DNA of 64,000 nucleotides from Ornithinimicrobium faecis (GTDB lineage Bacteria; Actinomycetota; Actinomycetes; Actinomycetales; Dermatophilaceae), in NCBI RefSeq assembly GCF_023923225.1, contig NZ_CP099489.1:806001-870000 (forward strand). The letters are read 5' to 3'. The notes under the pieces are model-generated. The model had not been told where the DNA came from and made no database searches. It saw only the letters and a list, made by a program, of their open reading frames with translations. A program made the position numbers and the translations under genes. Below are positions 7,314 to 16,129 of this stretch, one piece after another (within the stretch, counting starts at the first letter, position 1; every line of letters starts with the position of its first letter).

Positions 7314-9245
7314 ATGAGCAACAGCGCCCGACCTGCACCGACCGCCGACCCTGCTGCCTACCGCGACCTCATCGCGGGCAGCGTGCGCGACCCCGAGGAG
7401 TTCTGGGGCGCGGCGGCCCGGGACATCGACTGGATCCGCCGGCCACAAACTGTGTTGGACTCCTCGCGGGCACCGTTTTACGACTGGTTCCCCGACGGGG
7501 TGCTCAACGTCTGCTACAACGCCCTGGACCGCCACGTGGTGCACGGACGCGCGGACCAGACGGCCCTGATCTATGACAGCCCTGTCACCGGGACCCAGCG
7601 CAGTTACACCTATGCCGAGCTGCTTGATCAGGTGGCCCGTTTCGCCGGCGTGCTGCGCAATCTCGGTGTCGCCAAGGGTGATCGGGTGGTGATCTATCTG
7701 CCGATGATCCCCGAGGCCGTCATCTCGATGCTGGCCTGTGCGCGCATCGGTGCCGTCCACTCGGTGGTTTTCGGCGGATTCGCCCCGGCTGAGTTGGCCG
7801 CCCGGATCGAGGACGCCGAGCCGACCGTGATCGTCTCCGCGTCCTGCGGCGTCGAGCCCACCCGGATCGTGGAATACAAGCCGATGCTCGACGAGGCCAT
7901 CGAGCGCTCCAGCCACAAGCCAGCCCACACCGTGATCGTCCAGCGTGAACAGGCCACCGCGCAGATGGGCGAGCGTGACCTGGACTGGAAGACGCTGATG
8001 AAGCCCGACGCGATCCCGACGGCCGAGTGCGTCCCGGTGCAGTCCACCGACCCGCTCTACATCCTCTACACCTCCGGCACGACCGGAAAACCGAAGGGCA
8101 TCGTGCGAGACAGTGGCGGCTATGCCACCGCCCTGCGCTGGTCGATGACCAATCTGTATGGCGTGCAGCCGGGTGAGACCTGGTTCTGCGGCTCCGACGT
8201 CGGCTGGGTGGTGGGCCACACCTACATCGTCTATGCCCCGCTGCTGACCGGTGCCACGACCGTGCTGTTCGAGGGCAAGCCGGTCGGCACCCCCGACGCT
8301 GGTGCCTACTGGCGGCTGATCCAGGAGCACGGGATCGTCGCAGCCTTCTCGGCCCCGACCGCGATCCGGGCCATCAAGAAGGTGGACCCGGACGCCAAGC
8401 TGCTGGCCGACTATGACCTCTCCTCCCTGCGCACGCTCTTCCTCGCCGGCGAGCGGCTCGACCCCGACACCTGGCAGTGGGCCACCGATGCCCTCGGCGT
8501 CCCGGTGATCGACAACTGGTGGCAGACCGAGACCGGTTGGCCCATCACGATCAACCCGATGGGCATCGGGGCGCTGCCGATCAAGCCCGGCTCCTCCGGG
8601 CCGGCCACCGCCGGCTATGACGTGCAGGTCCTGGACCCGACCGGGACCCCAGTGGCCCCGGGCGTCGAGGGGGCGATCTGCATCCGCCAGCCCCTCCCGC
8701 CGGGCACGTTGCCCACGCTGTGGCGGGACGACGAGCGCTACGTCGACTCCTACCTGTCGGCCTTCCCCGGCTACTACCTCTCGGGCGACGGCGGCTATGT
8801 CGACGAGGACGGCTATGTCTTCATCATGGGCCGCACCGACGACGTGCTCAACGTTGCCGGCCACCGACTGTCGACCGGGTCGATCGAGGAGGCACTGGCC
8901 GGTCACCCGTCCGTCGCCGAGTGTGCTGTCATCGGCGTGCGGGACGCGCTGAAGGGACAGGTCCCGCGTGCCCTCGTGGTCCTCAAGGCGGGCATCGAGT
9001 CGGACGCCGAGGGCGAGCAGGCTCTTCAGGCCGAGTTGATCCAGCGCGTCCGCTCCGAGGTCGGGGCCGTCGCGGCCCTCAACCGGGTGGATGTCGTCGA
9101 CGCACTGCCCAAGACCCGCTCCGGCAAGATCCTGCGCAAGACGATGCGTCAGATCGCGGACGGGGACGAGGCTCTGGTCCCCTCCACGATCGAGGACGTG
9201 ACCGTCCTTGATGGGCTGCGTGGTGTCCTGGAGGCGCAGGCCTGA
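7314..9245 (+). CDS. prpE: Propionyl-CoA synthetase (AMP-forming)
   Basis: 643-residue ANL-superfamily acyl-CoA ligase that activates a short-chain acid (propionate or acetate) with ATP and CoA. The AMP-binding P-loop YTSGTTGKPKG lies near residue 255, WWQTETGWPI near 404, a GDGGYVDEDGYVFIMGR hinge follows, and the catalytic Lys sits in the C-terminal TRSGKILRKT. The SCGVEPTRIVEYKP segment and FSAPTAIRAIKK are typical of PrpE rather than Acs. The start ATG is 4 bases after the MBL gene. It would feed propionyl-CoA to the methylcitrate or methylmalonyl routes, not seen here. An imperfect stem-loop at 9296-9329 may terminate it. Confidence 0.85.
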   Translation: MSNSARPAPTADPAAYRDLIAGSVRDPEEFWGAAARDIDWIRRPQTVLDSSRAPFYDWFPDGVLNVCYNALDRHVVHGRADQTALIYDSPVTGTQRSYTYAELLDQVARFAGVLRNLGVAKGDRVVIYLPMIPEAVISMLACARIGAVHSVVFGGFAPAELAARIEDAEPTVIVSASCGVEPTRIVEYKPMLDEAIERSSHKPAHTVIVQREQATAQMGERDLDWKTLMKPDAIPTAECVPVQSTDPLYILYTSGTTGKPKGIVRDSGGYATALRWSMTNLYGVQPGETWFCGSDVGWVVGHTYIVYAPLLTGATTVLFEGKPVGTPDAGAYWRLIQEHGIVAAFSAPTAIRAIKKVDPDAKLLADYDLSSLRTLFLAGERLDPDTWQWATDALGVPVIDNWWQTETGWPITINPMGIGALPIKPGSSGPATAGYDVQVLDPTGTPVAPGVEGAICIRQPLPPGTLPTLWRDDERYVDSYLSAFPGYYLSGDGGYVDEDGYVFIMGRTDDVLNVAGHRLSTGSIEEALAGHPSVAECAVIGVRDALKGQVPRALVVLKAGIESDAEGEQALQAELIQRVRSEVGAVAALNRVDVVDALPKTRSGKILRKTMRQIADGDEALVPSTIEDVTVLDGLRGVLEAQA

Positions 9246-9402
9246 CCCCTCCCCGGGGATGCGCGACGTCACCTGTTTGGATGCACGCTGCCCGGCGCCA
9301 CGTGACGAGATGACGGGTGCGACGTGGCGAAGTGAGGGTCGGCGCGGAGGTGACCGAGCGGCATACGGAGGAGTCAATTTTGTGCTCAGAAGGGGTCAAA
9401 TA

Positions 9403-9429
9403 TTTGCACTCGGACCCCGAGAGTGCTAA
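9403..9429. promoter_or_regulatory. CIRCE element 1 (HrcA operator) upstream of groEL
   Basis: TTTGCACTC-N9-GAGTGCTAA, one mismatch from the CIRCE consensus TTAGCACTC-N9-GAGTGCTAA bound by the HrcA repressor. It sits about 155 bases ahead of groEL in the 338-base gap after prpE. A -35-like TTGCAC (9404-9409) lies inside it, and TAATCA (9427-9432) 17 bases later could be the -10. Confidence 0.8.
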
Positions 9430-9437
9430 TCATTGTC

Positions 9438-9464
9438 TTAGCACTCTGACCATGAGAGTGACAA
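9438..9464. promoter_or_regulatory. CIRCE element 2, degenerate right arm
   Basis: TTAGCACTC-N9-GAGTGACAA begins 8 bases after the first CIRCE. The left arm is perfect and the right arm differs from GAGTGCTAA at two positions. The right arm of element 1 and the left arm of element 2 also pair with each other (GAGTGCTAA...TTAGCACTC), an alternative hairpin. Two operators predict tight, possibly cooperative HrcA repression of groEL. Confidence 0.7.
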
Positions 9465-9562
9465 TGACCGACCGAGCGAGGGTTGGCCGTGCCGGCGCGA
9501 CGTGAGCCCGGTGGGGCTGGCTCGTCCGTCGCGGGCGTGAGGCCGGTCTCCAACCCGTTTAG

Positions 9563-11215
<1,653 letters not shown>

Positions 11216-11257
11216 CCCAACACCCCTAGAGTTCCCGCGTTCCTCGCGGACAACTAG

Positions 11258-11293
11258 CAACGGGGCGGTCTCCTCACGGAGGCCGCCCCGTTG
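11258..11293 (+). terminator. Terminator after groEL
   Basis: 16-base arms with one mismatch (CAACGGGGCGGTCTCC / GGAGGCCGCCCCGTTG) around a TCAC loop, 42 bases after the groEL stop codon. The very GC-rich stem is followed by TGTCAT rather than a U-run. Confidence 0.8.
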
Positions 11294-11310
11294 TCATGCC
11301 CGGACCACTC

Positions 11311-11342
11311 TTGACAAATGGTCGGTATAAGCCGACCATACT
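11311..11342 (+). promoter_or_regulatory. Promoter and operator of the ArsR-type regulator
   Basis: ATGGTCGG-N6-CCGACCAT (11318-11339) is an exact inverted repeat directly after a TTGACA -35 (11311-11316) and 6 bases before the ATG of the regulator gene. A -10 near 11335-11342 would place the transcription start at or beside the ATG. A further CCGACCAT half-site lies inside the coding region at about 11369-11376. Autoregulation by the encoded winged-helix protein is predicted. Confidence 0.6.
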
Positions 11343-11345
11343 GAT

Positions 11346-11993
11346 ATGACCGAACAGTCGGGAAAAGCCGACCATCAGCCCGCCACTCCGGACTACGAGC
11401 TTGCTGACCACCTCACGCTGCGGGATCCGGCGCAATACAAGGCGCTCTTCGAGGAGACCCGTCAGAGCATCATCCGGTTGCTCACCGAGCGCGCGGCGAC
11501 GGTGACCGAGCTGGCCGCGACCCTGGACAAGCCCAAGGGCACGGTGGGTCACCACATGCAGGTCCTGGCCGACGCTGGCCTGGTCCACGTGGTGCGCACC
11601 GAGAGGGTTCGCGCCCTGCAGGCGAAGTACTGGGGTCGCACGGCCCGGATCTTCTTTTATGAGCAGGCCGGCGAGACCCTCTCACACGGGCAGCAACTGC
11701 TCGCGACCTCGGCGGGCGAGGTCGGGCGTTTCGAGGCGGCGCTGGCGGCTGGCGAGGACGTGCCTGGCGTGGTGGACGTCAACCGGCGCGACGTGCGGGT
11801 CCCGCACGAGCGCGCGGCAGACTTCCGGCGGCGACTGGGTGACCTGCTCGTCGAGTTCAGCGAGGAGCCCCGGGCAGGGGACACGACGTATGCCGTGGTG
11901 TACGGCATCTTCCCCAGCTCGGCGCCCGTCCTTCCGGACCGGGCAGAACAGTCGGAGCGGGCGGACCAGTCGGACCGGGCGGACCAGTCGTGA
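11346..11993 (+). CDS. Winged helix-turn-helix regulator (ArsR-like)
   Basis: 215-residue transcription factor. A winged HTH spans about residues 35-90 (RQSIIRLLTERAATVTELA, then a KGTVGHHMQVLADAGLVHVVRTERVRA recognition helix and wing). There is no Cys-rich metal site, so it is not a classical metal sensor. The C-terminal part is of unknown function and may bind a ligand; it ends in a repetitive EQSERADQSDRADQS tail. It overlaps the MFS gene by four bases (GTGA), so the pair is a regulator-exporter operon. The palindrome upstream suggests it controls its own promoter, probably released by a substrate of the exporter (inference). Confidence 0.8.
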   Translation: MTEQSGKADHQPATPDYELADHLTLRDPAQYKALFEETRQSIIRLLTERAATVTELAATLDKPKGTVGHHMQVLADAGLVHVVRTERVRALQAKYWGRTARIFFYEQAGETLSHGQQLLATSAGEVGRFEAALAAGEDVPGVVDVNRRDVRVPHERAADFRRRLGDLLVEFSEEPRAGDTTYAVVYGIFPSSAPVLPDRAEQSERADQSDRADQS

Positions 11994-13381
11994 CCTCGCA
12001 CCGCACCCGCCCGGCACCGCTGGGCGCGAACTATTGGAAGCTGTTCACGGCCTCGACGATGACCAACCTCGGGGACGGCCTGATGTCGGTCGCCGTGGTC
12101 TGGTTGGCCTCCTCGATCACCCGTGACCCGATGCTGATCGCGCTGGTCGGTCTCGCCTCGCGGCTGCCGTGGTTGATCTTCTCGCTGCCCGCCGGTGTCA
12201 TCACCGACCGCTATGACCGCCGCCTGTTGGTCGGGTGGATGGATGCGTTGCGGGTGCTGATCATCGGCGGCTTTGCCGTGCTCGTCCTGCTCAACCAGGA
12301 CGGACTGCCCACCCCTGAGCAACTCGCTGCGGGCACAGCACCGGCACCGGACAACGGAGGACTGCTGCTCGGTGCGCTCACCCTGGTGGCGCTGCTGCTC
12401 GGCTTCGCCGAGGTGGTCCGGGACAACGCCGCCCAGACGTTGATGGCCTCGGTCGTGGACAAGCCTCAACTGGAGCGTGCCAACGGCCGGCTCTGGGGCG
12501 CCGAGACGGCGATGAACAACTTCGTCGGCCCACCGCTGGGCGGTGTCATCGTGGCCCTCGCCCTCGCCCTGCCGTTCTTTCTCAACGCCGGCCTCCTGGC
12601 CGTCGGTGCCGCGCTGATCTTCGCCCTGAGTGGCTCGTTCCTGCCCAAGGGACAGAGCACGAGCGGCAAGATCCAGTGGCGCGCCGAGATGGGTGAGGGC
12701 TTTGGCTGGCTCTGGCGCAACCACCTGCTGCGCACGCTGGCGATCGTGCTCGGCGCGATGAACATGCTCTCGGCCCTGTCGATGATCATCATGGTGCTCT
12801 TCGTCCAGGAGATCCTCGGGCTCTATGAGGGGTGGCAGTTTGGACTGGTGATCACCGGCACGGCGGTCGGGGCCGTCGCCGGGTCGATGGTGGCGGACAA
12901 GATCTCCGCCCGCCTGACCCCGGGCACCAGCCTGTTCGCCTCGATCATCTGCATGGGCGCGACGATGGTCGTCATCGGCCTGACCTCCTCGGCGCCGGTC
13001 GTGTGGGTGATGGGCGTCGTCAGCGGACTGTTCATTGTGCTGTGGAATGTCATCACCGTCTCGCTGCGCCAGCGGATCATCCCCGACCACCTGCTCGGCC
13101 GCGTCAACTCGGTCTATCGCTTCTTCGGGTGGGGGACCATCTCGATCGGCACCCTGCTCGGCGGTGTGCTGGTGTCGATGGGAGAGCCCTTCCTGGGGCG
13201 GGAGTGGGCGCTGCGGATGCCCTTCCTGGTCTCCGGAGCGGCCACGCTGCTGCTCTTGATCGTTGCGCTCCCACGGCTCAACACGGCCAAGATCGAGGCG
13301 GCCCAGGCCGCGGCAGAGATCGAGCAGGCACCGTTGACCTCGACTGACCCGCTCACACCGACTGACTCACACACCGACTGA
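11990..13381 (+). CDS. MFS transporter, drug-exporter type
   Basis: 463-residue major facilitator with about 12 membrane segments. The N-half loop PAGVITDRYDRRLL (about residue 68) is the conserved MFS loop-2 motif. The middle RDNAAQTLMASVVDKPQLERANGRLWGAE segment is typical of the MFS_3/EntS-like exporters. The GTG start overlaps the regulator's stop codon. The last 20 residues are a hydrophilic Thr/Ser/Asp stretch that comes from a short DNA repeat (CACACCGACTGAC-like) continuing past the stop codon. Probable efflux pump for a toxic small molecule; substrate unknown. Confidence 0.85.
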   Translation: MTSHRTRPAPLGANYWKLFTASTMTNLGDGLMSVAVVWLASSITRDPMLIALVGLASRLPWLIFSLPAGVITDRYDRRLLVGWMDALRVLIIGGFAVLVLLNQDGLPTPEQLAAGTAPAPDNGGLLLGALTLVALLLGFAEVVRDNAAQTLMASVVDKPQLERANGRLWGAETAMNNFVGPPLGGVIVALALALPFFLNAGLLAVGAALIFALSGSFLPKGQSTSGKIQWRAEMGEGFGWLWRNHLLRTLAIVLGAMNMLSALSMIIMVLFVQEILGLYEGWQFGLVITGTAVGAVAGSMVADKISARLTPGTSLFASIICMGATMVVIGLTSSAPVVWVMGVVSGLFIVLWNVITVSLRQRIIPDHLLGRVNSVYRFFGWGTISIGTLLGGVLVSMGEPFLGREWALRMPFLVSGAATLLLLIVALPRLNTAKIEAAQAAAEIEQAPLTSTDPLTPTDSHTD

Positions 13382-13420
13382 CCCAGTGCACACACCGACT
13401 GACTCAGCACACCGAATAAC

Positions 13421-13457
13421 CGCGGGCGGCGCCTCCACTCCAAAGGCGCCGCCCGCG
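13421..13457 (+). terminator. Terminator after the MFS exporter
   Basis: A perfect 14-base stem (CGCGGGCGGCGCCT / AGGCGCCGCCCGCG) with a 9-base loop, 39 bases after the MFS stop codon. The convergent WXG100 gene has its own hairpin further right. Confidence 0.8.
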
Positions 13458-13571
13458 GTGCTTGCGGTGCGGTCGGTCGGGGACCGGCCAGCAACGGTGA
13501 GCCGGCCGGGTGCGGTGACCCGTCCGCATACGGTCAGGTGGTCGCCGTGGGGTCGACCACCGACCCACCCA

Positions 13572-13602
13572 GGCACCCGGCAGCTCACACCTGCCGGGTG
13601 CC
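13572..13602 (-). terminator. Terminator after the WXG100 gene
   Basis: A perfect 12-base stem (GGCACCCGGCAG / CTGCCGGGTGCC) with a 7-base loop lies 6 bases beyond the stop codon of the minus-strand WXG100 gene. Confidence 0.75.
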
Positions 13603-13608
13603 GAGCGG

Positions 13609-13905
13609 TCACTGGGCGGTGAACCGCTTCCGGTTGGCCTGCTCCACCAGGTCGTAGTCGTCGCCGGCCGTCTTCAGGGCCACCGAGATCTCCTGGAGTG
13701 AGGCGCGGACCTGCTCCTGTGTCGCGCTCCACCGTTGGGTGATGTCGGCGAAGTTGCCGGCCGCGGCACCGCGCCAGCAGTCCTGCAGGCCGTTCAGGCG
13801 CGACATCATCGCGCGGACGTCGCCCTCGATCTGTGCCGAGATGCGCTGGATGTCGCCCGATGCTGCGGTGATGCGGGCGGTGTCGACAGCAAAGGTGTTG
13901 CTCAT
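13609..13905 (-). CDS. WXG100-family protein (ESAT-6-like)
   Basis: 98-residue helical-hairpin protein. The W-x-G turn is seen as DCWRGAAAGNF near residues 43-52, between two long helices; the C-terminus is YDLVEQANRKRF. I chose the ATG at 13903-13905 because GGGGAGGGACC precedes it and the length fits the family (about 100). WXG100 proteins are normally exported by type VII secretion as helical dimers. No EccC ATPase, second WXG100 gene or LXG/toxin gene is nearby, so it is an orphan whose secretion genes would be elsewhere. Confidence 0.85.
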   Translation of the reverse strand: MSNTFAVDTARITAASGDIQRISAQIEGDVRAMMSRLNGLQDCWRGAAAGNFADITQRWSATQEQVRASLQEISVALKTAGDDYDLVEQANRKRFTAQ

Positions 13906-14132
13906 GGGTCCCTCCCCTTCCTCGGGTGGCCCGACCCCAGCGGTCGAACCGATGCCCAGGAAGGTAGGCGGGATCGGCCCCGCGCCGCAGAAGTTGTCCA
14001 CAGGCAGGCTCTGACCACCAACGTTCTGCCGTCGTGCAGTCCATCGTGCCGTCCCTTGTGGCACCCATCGTGACGTCTGTGGGACCGCCCGTTGCGGGCC
14101 AGCTCGACGAGGTCGGGCTACGCTTCGCCACG

Positions 14133-14471
14133 ATGACTCTCACGCGCTCGCTGCTGCTGTTCGGCCTGGCCGCCTTCCTGGAGATCGGCGGCGCCTGGCT
14201 GATCTGGCAGGGCATCCGTGAGCACCGCGGCTGGCTCTGGATCGGCCTCGGAGTGATCGGGCTGGGCCTCTACGGAGTGGTCGCGACACTGCAGCCGGAC
14301 GCCAACTTCGGGCGGATCCTCGCAGCCTATGGCGGTGTGTTCGTGGTGGGATCCCTGACCTGGGGCATGGTCGTGGACGGCTTCCGCCCTGACCGCTATG
14401 ACGTGATCGGCGCCCTGATCTGTCTGGCCGGCGTCGCCGTCATCATGTATGCGCCGCGCGGGGTGGCCTAG
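14133..14471 (+). CDS. YnfA family (UPF0060) membrane protein
   Basis: 112-residue protein with four membrane helices. It has the UPF0060 pattern: [15 protein letters not shown] in helix 1, [10 protein letters not shown] after helix 2, [36 protein letters not shown], then [12 protein letters not shown] at the end. These proteins resemble small multidrug transporters, but their substrate is not established. The ATG at 14133 matches the family's usual length (about 108). It is 32 bases ahead of the NUDIX gene on the same strand. Confidence 0.9.
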   Translation: MTLTRSLLLFGLAAFLEIGGAWLIWQGIREHRGWLWIGLGVIGLGLYGVVATLQPDANFGRILAAYGGVFVVGSLTWGMVVDGFRPDRYDVIGALICLAGVAVIMYAPRGVA

Positions 14472-14502
14472 TGGCGCGCCCTGGGACATCGCGAGGGCGC
14501 AG

Positions 14503-15270
14503 ATGATCCTGATCGACCCTCCGACATGGCCAGCCCACGGGCACCTGTGGTCGCACGTCATCAGCGACACCTCGCTCGAGGAGCTGCACGCCTTCGCCCG
14601 CGCGGCTGGGATCCCGCAACGTTCGTTCGAGGGCGATCACTATGACGTGCCCGACGAGCGGCACGGCGAGCTCGTCGCCGCCGGCGCGGTCCCGGTCGGC
14701 AACCGGGAGCTGGCTCGGGTGCTGAGTGCCAGTGGCCTGCGGTTCCGCAAGCGCAAGGGCGAGCGGCCTCTGGCCCGGGTCGTCGACGGCCTGGCTGCCG
14801 TGGGTGGGCCGCACGTGCTCGACGTCGTGGGGTCGCCGCACGAGCCACGAGCTTCCTCCGGTGCCTCCGTCGTCCTGGTCGCTGATCCCGCGGACTGGAT
14901 GGTGTTGGTGCACAGCGTCGGGCGGGAGGCGTGGACGCCTCCGGGGGGCAAGCGCGACGCAGGGGAGACACCACGTGTCGCGGCCGTCCGGGAGGTCGCT
15001 GAGGAGACCAGCCTGCAATTGGACCCTGTGGCGCTGCAGCCCGTCGGTTACGAGCGGATCACGATCGCCGAGGGCGCGCAGCGCGGTCCCTGGGACCCCG
15101 GAGACAACCACATCGCGGTCTTCGGCACCCGGGTTGCCGAGCGGCTGCCCGTGACTCCGCAGGCCGCTGACGTCGTCGCGGCCGAGTGGGTCGACCGGCC
15201 CACTCTGGTGCGCCGCTGTGACGGCGAGCCCTGGTGGCCCTTGGTGGAGCGCTTTCTGTCGCTGCGTTAG
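14503..15270 (+). CDS. DUF4031-NUDIX fusion hydrolase
   Basis: 255-residue two-domain protein. Residues 1-80 are the DUF4031 domain (MILIDPPTWPAHG, then FARAAGIPQRSFEGDHYDVP). Residues about 120-250 form a NUDIX hydrolase with the box GGKRDAGETPRVAAVREVAEET at about 147-168. NUDIX enzymes hydrolyse nucleoside diphosphate derivatives; the exact substrate is unknown. The start at 14503 gives the canonical DUF4031 N-terminus. The stop codon overlaps by four bases the end of the convergent HD-domain gene. Confidence 0.85.
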   Translation: MILIDPPTWPAHGHLWSHVISDTSLEELHAFARAAGIPQRSFEGDHYDVPDERHGELVAAGAVPVGNRELARVLSASGLRFRKRKGERPLARVVDGLAAVGGPHVLDVVGSPHEPRASSGASVVLVADPADWMVLVHSVGREAWTPPGGKRDAGETPRVAAVREVAEETSLQLDPVALQPVGYERITIAEGAQRGPWDPGDNHIAVFGTRVAERLPVTPQAADVVAAEWVDRPTLVRRCDGEPWWPLVERFLSLR

Positions 15271-15980
15271 CCCCGCAGCGCCGCGAGCTCGGCCGCAAGG
15301 TTGGTGCGGGCAGCGTCCTGCCACTGGGTGCAGGCATGGGCCGTGCGATACAACTGCTCGCGCTGGGCAAAGTCGGACAGGATCGCGGAGCGTCCCTGGG
15401 CGAACAGGTCGTCCGGCACGTGGGCATACTCGGCCCGCACCTGGCGCGCATACTCCGCATAGCGCTCGGCCGGGGCGTTGAGGATCCACAGGTCGGCGTC
15501 GTGCAAGGCAGCGACCGTATGCCGTCGGCTGGCCAGGAGGGACGCCCCACCGTCCGCGTCGTGGTCGAGGGTCATCAGCACGAGGGCCTCGACAACGTCC
15601 ACGTTGCCCTGGGTCACGCCGAGGGTGTTGAGGTGGTCCCGCGCCATAGTGGCGCTGCGGTGCTCATTGCTGCCCGCCTCGGCCCGGGCGTCATAGACGG
15701 CGTCGTGAAACCAGGCCGCCACCCGGGCCAGACGTGCGCCGACCGGGTCCACCTCCCCAGCCTGCGCCAGTTCGTCGATCGCGGCCAGCACTTCCGCCAG
15801 GTGCTGCACATCGTGATAGCGACGATGGGGCTCGGACCACCGGACGAGCAGGAGGTCCACCTCGGCCGAGCGGAGCTGCTCCGGTGCCTCTGGGGCCAGG
15901 ACCTGCAGGTCGGCGTGCCAGGAGGCCTTGAGCGTCGTGAGGCTGGACTCGTCGAGCGGGAGCGGCTGCTGATCGGTCAC
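15267..15980 (-). CDS. HD-domain metal-dependent phosphohydrolase
   Basis: 237-residue HD-superfamily protein. RRYHDVQHLAEVL gives the first His, AAWFHDAVYDAR the HD pair, and LMTLDHDAD a later metal ligand, the usual order for this family of predicted nucleotide phosphohydrolases. I take the GTG at 15978-15980 as start. Longer reading frames would run through the 44-bp tandem duplication upstream and give an arginine-rich, unlikely N-terminus. Substrate unknown. Convergent with the NUDIX gene and separated from the upstream HelR-like gene by the repeat. Confidence 0.8.
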   Translation of the reverse strand: MTDQQPLPLDESSLTTLKASWHADLQVLAPEAPEQLRSAEVDLLLVRWSEPHRRYHDVQHLAEVLAAIDELAQAGEVDPVGARLARVAAWFHDAVYDARAEAGSNEHRSATMARDHLNTLGVTQGNVDVVEALVLMTLDHDADGGASLLASRRHTVAALHDADLWILNAPAERYAEYARQVRAEYAHVPDDLFAQGRSAILSDFAQREQLYRTAHACTQWQDAARTNLAAELAALRG

Positions 15981-15982
15981 CT

Positions 15983-16074
15983 GCCCAGTCTGCCTGCTGG
16001 TGCGGGATCGGCGTGACCGGATCCGCGCCCAGTCTGCCTGCTGGTGCAGGATCGGCGTGACCGGATCCGCGCCC
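15983..16074. repeat. 44-bp tandem duplication
   Basis: Two copies of a 44-base unit (15983-16026 and 16027-16070) differ at a single base, and the first four bases of a third copy follow. The unit starts GCCCAGTCTGCCTGCTGGTG. It fills most of the gap between the HelR-like gene and the HD gene on the minus strand and reaches to 3 bases before the HD start codon. Confidence 0.85.
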
Positions 16075-16129
16075 CAGCGCGCAACACGCCGCAACGATGA
16101 GTGCACCGTGCAGGACACGCCGGGAGGTC

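Noticed and set aside
9296..9329. Terminator after the propionyl-CoA synthetase gene
   Set aside because: An 8-bp stem with an 18-base loop is too weak to list as a feature; mentioned only in the gene's entry.
7293..9377. 694-codon minus-strand ORF opposite the propionyl-CoA synthetase
   Set aside because: Antisense shadow; no ribosome binding site, low-complexity product.
13609..13905. Type VII secretion locus
   Set aside because: Only one WXG100 gene is present; no secretion ATPase or membrane component is seen in the window.
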